Shown in pieces: positions 1 through 4,890 of a DNA stretch of 5,187 nucleotides. Position 1 is the first letter of the stretch, and every line of letters begins with the position of its first letter. The notes beneath the pieces are model-generated. The model had not been told where the DNA came from. It did no database searches and saw nothing but the letters and a program-made list of their open reading frames with translations. This DNA comes from Nitrospira sp. (GTDB lineage Bacteria > Nitrospirota > Nitrospiria > Nitrospirales > Nitrospiraceae), in the NCBI GenBank assembly GCA_025360665.1, contig JANYBU010000158.1:1-5187 (forward strand), given 5' to 3'. Position numbers and translations under genes: made by a program.

Positions 1-271
1 AACTGTTCGGGCTTTGCAGGTGAAGGAGCATGATGACCCACGCTGACACTCGGTCTGTCGAGGACCACGGAACCAACGGTCTATCATGCCCCAGTTAATT
101 CGGCGTCGTATCATCATGCCACTGGAGGAAAGATACAAGGAGCCATGATCGGCACCCACGCATACGCGTGACTCAGCACGCGGGGCATCAGACTTCCGGA
201 CAGGGTTCTCGCCGGTCGGTCCATTAGTGCATCGCAGCTCGCGACCATCCATTCAGAAAATGGTTATCGCG
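1..271. other. Gene-free left flank, downstream side of the intron remnant
   Basis: I find no convincing gene on either strand. The only small structures are a hairpin at 165-182 (six-base arms cgcgtg and cacgcg around a six-base loop) and a spaced nine-base inverted repeat, gcatgatga at 28-36 against tcatcatgc at 111-119. If the group II intron reading of the neighbouring sequence is right, bases below about 272 are the 3' exon side of the insertion. No reading frame here resembles a known protein, so the original target may itself have been intergenic. Confidence 0.5.
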
Positions 272-274
272 GTA

Positions 275-298
275 GGGACGGTCATTGCTGACCGCCCC
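275..298 (-). ncRNA. Group II intron domain VI-like hairpin
   Basis: Just after domain V on the minus strand, bases 298 to 289 pair with 284 to 275 in a ten-base stem with one G-U pair, closed by a GCAA tetraloop (288-285). The position and the TAC that follows (274-272) fit domain VI and the intron 3' end. I cannot see a clear bulged branch-point adenosine at the expected seven to eight bases from the end, so branching competence is doubtful. Confidence 0.6.
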
Positions 299-305
299 CC
301 GCACA

Positions 306-338
306 GATCCGTACGTGCGGCACTACCGCATACGGCTC
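306..338 (-). ncRNA. Group II intron domain V (catalytic hairpin)
   Basis: On the minus strand the 33 bases fold as domain V. The lower helix GAGCCGTA (338 to 331) pairs with TACGGATC (313 to 306) at seven of eight positions, the exception being G336 opposite A308. There is a two-base CG bulge (315-314), an upper helix TGCGG with CCGCA (330-326 with 320-316), and a short TAGTG loop. The AGC catalytic triad lies at 337-335. Known domain V is about 34 bases with a two-base bulge and normally a GNRA loop, so the loop here is atypical. It is the best single piece of evidence for the intron. Confidence 0.8.
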
Positions 339-364
339 TTACCTTGGATGGTGACGACCACCCC

Positions 365-381
365 GCACGTCGGAGACGTGC
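365..381. repeat. Perfect hairpin at the intron deletion junction
   Basis: gcacgtc (365-371) and gacgtgc (375-381) form a perfect seven-base stem with a three-base loop (gga). It lies where recognisable reverse transcriptase coding sequence stops (about 376) and domain IV/V-adjacent intron sequence resumes. It may be part of the residual domain IV or the scar of the deletion. Confidence 0.45.
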
Positions 382-958
382 CGCGGCTCGTACGCCCAAC
401 AGTCCGCGCGACCTGGAGGCCCGGCGCTGTGTCCGGTCCAGTAGCAACTGCTCGACGTTCTCCTTGGTCAGCCCCCTTCCCTCCACCGACTCCACCGACA
501 GCGAACCGCTGTCTTTGTTCGCCGGCTTCTGCGGTACTATGGGGCTGTCTGACTCCCCAGCGACGTGCCTGTCGGACTTGTGGCCTCGCGCCTTCTCCGA
601 CCGATCCGCTTCCATGGGAGAAGCGGATGTCGCCGGGGTCTCTCGGCTTCCGTGAGAAAAGTTTCCAACCGTGCCTGTGGTCTTAGACTCCGTGGGGGTC
701 ACATCGGACTCGCCGTTGATGTGCGACATGACTATTGCCTTCCCCTTGTCAGGACAAGGTCGGCCACCGCAGAAGGATGTTTTCGGAGCTCCATATACAG
801 CCCAGTTGTACCTCTGTGAACGCTTCGTGATGCCGGTTGCCCGACACCACGCATCACGCGAGGCCAAGGCGACTGGCTAAGTCTTACCTTGTACGACTCT
901 TTCATTCGCGACTCTCCTCCGGCTTCGCGTCGACGCACCCTGACACCATTATTTCTTC

Positions 959-1055
959 TCTATCTGGTTTGTGGGGCAGCGGGCGAGACGGGGGGCTGGT
1001 CTCTCTGGTGCAATGAACAAGAGAGACGAAACAGACAAGACAAACCAGAAAGATA
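959..1055. repeat. Repeat block A with nested inverted repeats
   Basis: This block holds two nested inverted repeats: ctggtttgt (964-972) with acaaaccag (1040-1048), and inside it gtctctct (999-1006) with agagagac (1020-1027) around a 13-base loop. It shares a 14-base word, tctatctggtttgt (959-972), with 1633-1646 in the second block, and gcgagacggg (983-992) is the exact reverse complement of 1722-1731 there. The block follows the stop codon of the small minus-strand gene and could end its transcript, but no T-run follows the stem, so it is not a classic intrinsic terminator. I regard it as one copy of a dispersed intergenic repeat family. Confidence 0.5.
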
Positions 1056-1094
1056 CCCGAGCGATGCGATACAAGGGACAAACGACGAGGCCCG

Positions 1095-1364
1095 CTAATT
1101 GACGACGGGATGGCTCGCAGACTCGATGGCAGCAAGAATCTTGGCGCGGGACTCGGCGTCGAATTCACGTCCATATAGTTGCATGAAGAGAGCTCGACGA
1201 ATTTCGGCGGGCGATGCATGCGGATTCTGATCCAGAATGCCAGCCTGCATCAACGCCTTCGCTGCATCGAACATTGAGCAACCCATCTTGATCCGCTCTT
1301 CGCCGGACCGTTCCATGATCATGGCTCGATAGCGTGACTCTATGTCAGGGGATGTATCGTTCAT
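1095..1364 (-). CDS. Small conserved hypothetical protein, putative partner of a nucleotidyltransferase
   Basis: The 89-residue protein has no signal peptide or membrane segment and is mostly helical and charged. It starts MNDTSPDIESRYRAM, then carries SGEERIKMGCSMFDAAKALM (about 19-38) and HASPAEIRRALFMQLYGREFD (about 48-68), and ends with an AKILAAIE helix. I recall this pattern (SGEER.KMGC.MFD.AK..., then SPAEIRRALF...YG.EFD) from small proteins encoded directly after nucleotidyltransferase-fold genes. That is family memory, not a search result; the biochemical role is unknown, and an antitoxin or accessory function is only a guess. I chose the ATG at 1364 because GGTGGAG lies just upstream and because homologous-looking sequence begins there. 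A GTG at 1439 would add 25 residues that seem to belong to another gene. The frame ends at TAA (1095-1097), followed by repeat block A. Confidence 0.72.
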   Translation of the reverse strand: MNDTSPDIESRYRAMIMERSGEERIKMGCSMFDAAKALMQAGILDQNPHASPAEIRRALFMQLYGREFDAESRAKILAAIESASHPVVN

Positions 1365-1439
1365 AACTCCACCGCCCAAGATGTTGGCCCCTTCCAATTG
1401 TGCGGTCACAGATTTTAGAACGTCTAGCTCGTCGCTCAC
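1365..1439 (-). pseudogene. Remnant of a nucleotidyltransferase gene (first ~20 codons)
   Basis: In frame with and directly upstream of the small gene, a GTG at 1439 opens VSDELDVLKSVTAQLEGANI, followed by LGGGV and then the small gene's methionine. The first 20 residues look like the N-terminal helix of MNT/AbiEii-like nucleotidyltransferases (pattern LD.LK.VT..L..A.I, normally followed by PYM.TGS and the DID metal site). None of the catalytic part (GS motif, DxD) is present. The last five codons coincide with the ribosome-binding region of the small gene. I infer an internal deletion that removed the rest of the nucleotidyltransferase gene. The alternative is a genuine N-terminal extension of the small protein. 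Confidence 0.45.
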
Positions 1440-1574
1440 AGTCAGCCTATACTCCCCTTCTCGCCGTCGTTACCGCGAAGGATACGCTTTTCGTGGTGAG
1501 AAATCACGCCGCCCTTCTGAGGGAGGGGGAGCGAAATGTTGAATGTTCAATGATGAATGGTGAATTTCTGTGTG
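1440..1574. other. Intergenic DNA upstream of the small gene
   Basis: No gene is supported here. A stem taccgcgaa (1471-1479) with ttcgtggtg (1490-1498), including G-U pairs, would form in the leader of the small minus-strand gene. Bases 1535-1562 hold the heptamer repeat listed separately. I see no strong promoter: a TATAGG lies just upstream of the GTG at 1439, but without a good -35 partner. Confidence 0.4.
1535..1562 (+). repeat. Heptamer tandem repeat AATGNTS, four units
   Basis: Four consecutive seven-base units are visible: aatgttg, aatgttc, aatgatg and aatggtg, followed by a decayed aatttct. Each unit keeps AATG in the first four positions and varies mainly at position 5. Similar short ATTCATTG/AATGAATC words occur at 4810-4866. 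The run is short of coding significance and lies in an intergenic region. Confidence 0.6.
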
Positions 1575-1738
1575 GCAGAGAGCGAGAAGGGCGGGAGGGG
1601 AGCGATGGGGTGAGTTTATCTGGTTGGTCTGGTCTATCTGGTTTGTTTGATTAGTTTGGTTTATCTAGCTTGTCTGGTTGGGATAGCCCTCTCACCCGTC
1701 CCGCCTTTCTCGCCCGTCACGCCCGTCTCGCGGGGCGT
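1575..1738. repeat. Repeat block B: G/C-rich arms around a TCTGGTT-rich core
   Basis: The outer arm gcgagaagggcggga (1582-1596) pairs with tcccgcctttctcgc (1699-1713) over 15 positions, with one G-U. Inside it, gggtgag (1608-1614) pairs with ctcaccc (1691-1697), and tatc (1617-1620) pairs with gata (1682-1685). The core (1617-1680) is a degenerate array of TCTGGTT-type words, including TATCTGGTTTGT. Another hairpin, acgccc (1719-1724) with gggcgt (1733-1738), overlaps the stop codon of the VanZ-like gene. The block could stop transcription from that gene and shares words with block A on the far side of the small gene. Confidence 0.55.
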
Positions 1739-2139
1739 CATTCCGACCTGATGAACCGCCAACTTATCGCCCCAATGGCTGCACCGATGGTATCGGCCAG
1801 CCAATCCAGCCAGCTCGACTCGCGGAATGGGACAAAGAATTGATGCACTTCGTCCGTGACGCCGTAGACCGAGGCCGTCATGATCGCCAGCACGACTGCC
1901 TGCTGAGCGACGGCCGGCCCCGCTGCCCAGCGAAACGCGCGGTAGCAGAGGAGGCCCAAGATGCCATACTCCACTGCGTGCAAGACTTTGTCGCTGACGT
2001 CTTTGAGTAGGAACGATGGCAGTTGTTCTTCCGGGTGCGACTGGGCCGACAGGTAGAAAATCACTCCGGCATATAGCGCCACCGGCACCCAGTACCAGAA
2101 CACCTGAACCATCGCACCTTGCCGAGTCGCGTCACGCAT
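1738..2139 (-). CDS. VanZ-like family integral membrane protein
   Basis: The 133-residue protein has the layout of small single-domain VanZ-like proteins: hydrophobic segments at about 14-31, 53-70, 79-95 and a weaker one at 113-129. Family-type conserved residues are seen: DKVLHAVEYGILG (50-62) after the first helix, TDEVHQFFVPFRESSWLDWLADTIGA (95-120) with the DE..HQ cluster, the P..R pair and the final D/G positions. VanZ was named for low-level teicoplanin resistance in the vanA cluster, but most chromosomal relatives have no known function and should not be called resistance genes. It probably sits in the cytoplasmic membrane. The ATG at 2139 is used; an ATG at 2112 (residue 10), preceded by AAGGTG, would give a more typical N-terminus beginning MVQVFWYWVP. 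It is divergent from the GH57 gene and has no partner on its strand nearby. Confidence 0.88.
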   Translation of the reverse strand: MRDATRQGAMVQVFWYWVPVALYAGVIFYLSAQSHPEEQLPSFLLKDVSDKVLHAVEYGILGLLCYRAFRWAAGPAVAQQAVVLAIMTASVYGVTDEVHQFFVPFRESSWLDWLADTIGAAIGAISWRFIRSE

Positions 2140-2201
2140 TGATTTCTTCTCGCCCCATCCCCTGCCTTATGGCATACTTGTATCTAAATGGTTGCGGAAA
2201 A

Positions 2202-2230
2202 ACTATACGGACACGCCTTGTCCCAAGCAA
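2202..2230 (-). promoter_or_regulatory. Candidate sigma-70 promoter for the VanZ-like gene
   Basis: On the minus strand TTGCTT (2230 to 2225) is separated by exactly 17 bases from TATAGT (2207 to 2202). The -10 matches the consensus at five of six positions; the -35 matches mainly in TTG. Transcription would start near 2195, leaving a leader of about 55 bases before the ATG at 2139. This is sequence resemblance only. Confidence 0.4.
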
Positions 2231-2309
2231 GACCACATCGAACGATCACTTACTAAGGGGTGGCTGGGATGATCCCAATTGCGCGCAGCTTTCTCACCCG
2301 CCAACCCAC

Positions 2310-2346
2310 TGGCACGCCGAGACGTGCCATGAGCCCTGGCGAGGGC
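2310..2346. repeat. Two tandem short hairpins
   Basis: tggcacg (2310-2316) and cgtgcca (2323-2329) form a perfect seven-base stem with a six-base loop. Three bases later gccct (2333-2337) and agggc (2342-2346) form a five-base stem with a ggcg tetraloop. No T-run follows either stem, so they are not obvious terminators; they could belong to the leader of the GH57 transcript. Confidence 0.45.
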
Positions 2347-2371
2347 CTTCCGGTTTTCTTATGTCTTTCTT

Positions 2372-2471
2372 GGAGGGAGTGGCCGAGGCTGCCCTTTCCT
2401 GCGCGCATCGAACGAGCACCGTTTCATCGTGCGCGTTCTGCGAGCAAAAAGGGCACCTGGCCGCTCCCTCC
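2372..2471. repeat. 100-base imperfect palindrome
   Basis: Bases 2372-2384 pair with 2459-2471 (13 pairs, one G-U), 2386-2388 with 2456-2458, and 2390-2397 with 2448-2455. That gives 24 pairs interrupted only by two single-base bulges (2385 and 2389). Within the interior, cgcgca (2402-2407) pairs with tgcgcg (2430-2435), and 2410-2414 can pair with 2420-2424 around a five-base loop. No protein frame explains it. It could be a small MITE-like element, a structured RNA, or a bidirectional regulatory hairpin between the divergent genes. No clear target-site duplication flanks it. Confidence 0.6.
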
Positions 2472-2486
2472 CCACTCTTCTCAGGC

Positions 2487-2499
2487 CGCGCGTTGCGCG
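2487..2499. repeat. Short GC hairpin
   Basis: cgcgc (2487-2491) and gcgcg (2495-2499) form a five-base stem with a gtt loop, 73 bases before the GH57 start codon. It may be part of the same structured leader as the larger palindrome. Confidence 0.35.
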
Positions 2500-2571
2500 A
2501 GCAGGGGGATCGTTCCAGCTACCCCATCTCCTTTTTCAGCCTCCTGCCAAAGTCATCAATAACATTCGACC

Positions 2572-4773
2572 ATGAAGACTGCACACATCTGTTTTCTCTG
2601 GCACATGCATCAACCCTATTACACGGACCCGGTCGCGGGGTCTGCCAGTATGCCCTGGGTGCGTCTCCATGCCACCAAGGCCTACTACGATATGGCCTAT
2701 GGGCTGGAGAAGTTTCCCTCGGTCAAAGCCACGTTCAACTTTACTCCCTCGCTCCTGCGACAGCTGCAAGAAATCGGATCAGGAACGGTGCGCGACCTCT
2801 TTCTGGAACATGCGCAGCGTCCGGCGGCGGACCTTCGCCCGGAAGAGAAAGCCTTTCTCGTCCGGCATTTTTTCTCCGCCAATTGGGCCACGATGGTGCG
2901 CCCCTACCCGCGCTATCATGAATTGCTCGTGAAGCGCGGGGCCGACGTCTATGGTCGCGACTTGGAGCGGGTTGCGCGGCAGTTCTCCACGCAGGATCTG
3001 CTGGACTTGCAGACATGGCACAACCTTGCCTGGTTCGGCTATGGCACCGTCAGTCGCTATCCGCGCCTGGCTGTGCTGCGCGCGAAAAACCGGGGGTTCA
3101 CGGAAGAAGACAAACAGGAGGTGTTAGCCCTCCAACTCGTCGCCGTGCGGGAGATCGTTCCGCTCTATCGACGACTGATGGAGCGGGAACAGATCGAGCT
3201 CACGACGACCCCCTTCTTTCACCCGATCCTGCCGCTCATCATCGATACAGACTTCACTCGACGCGCCAGACCGGATCTCCCGCTCCCCTCGCGATTCCAT
3301 GCGCCGGAAGATGCGGAAACGCAACTGCAACGCGCTGTCGAGTTTCATACCGCCACATTCGGCCGTGCCCCCGTGGGCCTCTGGCCGTCGGAGGGCTCCG
3401 TCTGTCCAGAACTGATTCCGATGTTGCCCAAGGTCGGACTGCGCTGGCTGGCGACCGACGAAGGCATCCTCGCTCGCTCGCTCGACGCGGCCCAGCAACC
3501 GTGGCAACGCCACCGGGATCTGTATCAGCCCTACCGGGTCGGGCCGGAGGGCCAAGACGTGACGATGCTGTTTCGCGATCGGGAGATCTCCGATGCCTTT
3601 GGGTTCGTCTACCACAAGACCACTCCTGATATGGCCGCCGAGGATGTCCTTCGTCGGCTGCGCAAGATCATTTACGACACGCCGCAGGACCAGGTCACCA
3701 TCGCGATTGTACTCGACGGGGAAAATCCATGGGAACACTACCACGAGGGTGGCGAACAGTTTCTCTCGCTCCTCTACAAGGCCTGCTCGACCGGCGCGCT
3801 CGATCACGACGCGGTTCGCGCCACCACCGCGACGATCTCCGACGCGCTCGAAGCCGCGCCAGCCACGCGGCGGATCAGCCACCTCCATTCGGGCTCCTGG
3901 ATCAACCAGGACTACAAGATCTGGATCGGCCACCAGGAAGACAATCGGGGATGGGACCTGATCAGTCATACCAGATCCCGGCTCTCCGAGATCTCGGCCA
4001 CGCTCCCCCCGGATCGCGCGCAAGCCGCCTGGGACGAACTCTATGCCGCCGAAGGCAGCGATTGGTTCTGGTGGTATGGGGACGACTTTGATAGCGGCTA
4101 CAACGACGAGTTCGATCGGCTCTTTCGGACTCACCTTCTGAACGTCTGGACGATCGCGGGACTGACGCCACCGGACCTGTTGAATCAGCCGATCTGTAGT
4201 CCCCGCGGCATGCCGGAAGCAGACCTCGTGACCGCGCCTCTCGCCTTGCTGAGCCCCTCCATCGACGGACTCGTGACCAATTTTTTTGAGTGGCGCGGAG
4301 CAGGCAGGATCAAGACTCAGCCGCCGCTCGGCGCGATGTGGAAAGCCGAAGGGGTGCTGACCGATATCCAGTTTGGCTGGAGTCTTGACCAGTTGTATCT
4401 GCGGCTCGATCCGGACGAGCAATCGCAGCCGCGGCCGGCAGGGCTGACGGTCGAGCTGCAGTTGCAGACGCCAGAACACCTCTATCACTTGTCGTTTTCA
4501 CTCGCGCCGTCAGGGCCAGACCAGTTTCTGCTCTCGCAGAAACTGGCAAGCGGATCCTGGCAGGAGATCGGCCCCTACCAATCCATCTGTCATGGGAATA
4601 TTGTCGAACTGGCTGTGCCATTCAAGGACTTACAGCTCACACCTGGGCAGGAACTCCGCATGACCATTCTAGTGCTGGAATATCGCTTGGAAATCGTACG
4701 CTACCCGCACCACAAGCCTGCGACCTTCCTCGTGCCAGGTCCTGAGTTTGAAGCGAATCTATGGCGAGTGTGA
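2572..4773 (+). CDS. Glycoside hydrolase family 57 protein (alpha-amylase/amylopullulanase-like)
   Basis: The 733-residue protein shows the five GH57 regions in order: HMHQP (11-15); IELTTTPFFHPILPL (208-222); GLWPSEGSV (269-277), with E274 the likely nucleophile; LDGENPWEHY (381-390), with D382 the likely acid/base; and SGSWINQDYKIWIGHQEDN (440-458). These lie on a (beta/alpha)7 barrel and a helical region rich in aromatics (WFWWYGDD, 498-505). From about 555 to 733 a beta-rich C-terminal domain follows (IDG...FFEWRGAG...LYLRLD), resembling the glucodextranase-type C-terminal module. Family members hydrolyse or transfer alpha-glucans; with galT next to it, a role in intracellular glycogen-like polymer turnover is likely. 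There is no signal peptide, so it should be cytoplasmic. The start is fixed: an in-frame TAA lies 12 bases upstream and the next methionine (residue 12) is inside motif 1. No Shine-Dalgarno sequence is visible. Exact substrate specificity cannot be told. Confidence 0.95.
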   Translation: MKTAHICFLWHMHQPYYTDPVAGSASMPWVRLHATKAYYDMAYGLEKFPSVKATFNFTPSLLRQLQEIGSGTVRDLFLEHAQRPAADLRPEEKAFLVRHFFSANWATMVRPYPRYHELLVKRGADVYGRDLERVARQFSTQDLLDLQTWHNLAWFGYGTVSRYPRLAVLRAKNRGFTEEDKQEVLALQLVAVREIVPLYRRLMEREQIELTTTPFFHPILPLIIDTDFTRRARPDLPLPSRFHAPEDAETQLQRAVEFHTATFGRAPVGLWPSEGSVCPELIPMLPKVGLRWLATDEGILARSLDAAQQPWQRHRDLYQPYRVGPEGQDVTMLFRDREISDAFGFVYHKTTPDMAAEDVLRRLRKIIYDTPQDQVTIAIVLDGENPWEHYHEGGEQFLSLLYKACSTGALDHDAVRATTATISDALEAAPATRRISHLHSGSWINQDYKIWIGHQEDNRGWDLISHTRSRLSEISATLPPDRAQAAWDELYAAEGSDWFWWYGDDFDSGYNDEFDRLFRTHLLNVWTIAGLTPPDLLNQPICSPRGMPEADLVTAPLALLSPSIDGLVTNFFEWRGAGRIKTQPPLGAMWKAEGVLTDIQFGWSLDQLYLRLDPDEQSQPRPAGLTVELQLQTPEHLYHLSFSLAPSGPDQFLLSQKLASGSWQEIGPYQSICHGNIVELAVPFKDLQLTPGQELRMTILVLEYRLEIVRYPHHKPATFLVPGPEFEANLWRV

Positions 4774-4890
4774 CTAGCGCGAAGCGCGTAATGAGACGAT
4801 TGACGATTTATTCATTGATTCATTGCTTGAGGCATTCGAAAATGAATCAGTGGTCAAATGAACCAATGTCAAAATTTTGCGGGGGTGCCC
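4774..4890. repeat. AT-rich repeat-bearing spacer between the GH57 gene and galT
   Basis: After the GH57 stop come a small gcgc-gaa-gcgc hairpin (4777-4787), a tandem gacgatt pair (4795-4801 and 4802-4808), and ATTCATTG-type words. tgattcatt (4816-4824) and aatgaatca (4841-4849) form a nine-base stem with a 16-base loop. There is no T-run, so read-through into galT is possible. The words recall the AATGNTG heptamers at 1535-1562 in the opposite sense. Confidence 0.5.

Larger units (their letters stand above)
253..729 (-). pseudogene. Truncated group II intron reverse transcriptase/maturase (N-terminal fragment)
   Basis: The open frame encodes 158 residues from an ATG at 729 that is preceded by a purine-rich AAGGGGAAGG about ten bases upstream. 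Residues 1 to about 118 look like the poorly conserved leader of group II intron-encoded proteins: a Ser/Thr-rich start, RSEKARGHKS near 43-52, GESDSPIVPQKPANK near 58-72, EGRGLTKENVE near 83-93, and RTQ...RSRGLLGVRAAAR near 99-118. In intact family members the ARRD...FTALLHHV segment and the RT fingers/palm with the YADD motif follow; here none of that exists. After about residue 118 (base 376) the frame runs into intron RNA sequence, translating domain V at residues 131 to 141, and stops at 253 outside the intron. The normal role is reverse transcription and RNA maturation for splicing and retrohoming. This fragment lacks all catalytic parts and is a relic. An in-frame ATG at 867 would extend it upstream, but that part is intron RNA sequence. 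Confidence 0.7.
272..938 (-). mobile_element. Group II intron remnant, internally deleted
   Basis: Read on the minus strand, this stretch has intron parts in the right order: a stem-loop-rich 5' part, a reverse transcriptase N-terminus starting at 729, then domain V (338 to 306) and a domain VI-like hairpin (298 to 275). Full-length bacterial group II introns are usually about 2 to 3 kb, but this one is near 670 bases because the RT core, maturase and endonuclease coding sequence is missing. The 5' end is placed at 938 because the minus strand reads GTGCG there, the usual intron start. However, only about 210 bases separate it from the RT start codon, short for domains I to III, so the 5' part is probably also shortened or the boundary is wrong. 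An 8-bp stem (826-833 with 851-858) lies in this part. The 3' end near 272 is set by TAC after the domain VI hairpin. Identity as a group II intron is fairly secure; the ends are not. Confidence 0.72.
2140..2571. other. Structured intergenic region between divergent genes
   Basis: These 432 bases separate the VanZ-like gene from the GH57 gene. No coding sequence is convincing: the open plus-strand frames here have the composition of chance frames. The left third holds the VanZ promoter candidate. The right two thirds are dense in hairpins (2310-2329, 2333-2346, 2372-2471, 2487-2499). I could not assign a promoter to the GH57 gene; the last 40 bases before it are AT-richer (caataacatt at 2556-2565) but lack a matching -35. 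Confidence 0.55.

Noticed and set aside
30..98. Small plus-strand frame of 22 residues after AAGGAG
   Set aside because: The spacing to the ATG is only one base (four to the next ATG), the product resembles nothing known, and there is no supporting context.
227..655. 142-residue plus-strand frame
   Set aside because: It is antisense to the intron maturase remnant and domains V/VI, which explain the sequence better.
253..867. Intact 204-residue hypothetical protein on the minus strand
   Set aside because: The first 46 residues translate intron RNA sequence and the last 40 or so translate domains V and VI, so only the middle (729 to about 376) is true coding sequence and it is a fragment.
961..1680. 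Possible CRISPR array
   Set aside because: The repeated TCTGGTT-type words are short, degenerate and irregularly spaced, with no constant repeat-spacer length and no cas genes.
1738..2139. Glycopeptide resistance gene vanZ
   Set aside because: Only family-level resemblance is present, with no van operon genes nearby; most such proteins have no shown resistance role.
2175..2210. Plus-strand promoter TTGTAT with TATACG for the GH57 gene
   Set aside because: The spacer is about 20 bases and the match is poor, and it is more than 360 bases from the gene. The same bases make a better minus-strand promoter.
2260..2562. 100-residue plus-strand frame in the intergenic region
   Set aside because: It is Arg/Ser/Pro-rich, has no family resemblance, and runs through the long palindrome; judged to be chance.
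2016..2921. 301-residue open frame on the plus strand
   Set aside because: It overlaps the VanZ-like gene in antisense and the GH57 gene in another frame, and translates the hairpin-rich spacer. No domain is visible.
3124..4488. 454-residue open frame on the minus strand
   Set aside because: It lies entirely opposite the GH57 gene, whose motifs are unmistakable. Its sequence is Arg/Gly/Pro-rich without a recognisable family pattern, as expected for the antisense of a GC-rich gene.
4816..4849. Intrinsic terminator between the GH57 gene and galT
   Set aside because: The stem is AT-rich and not followed by a T-run; it fits the local repeat pattern better.
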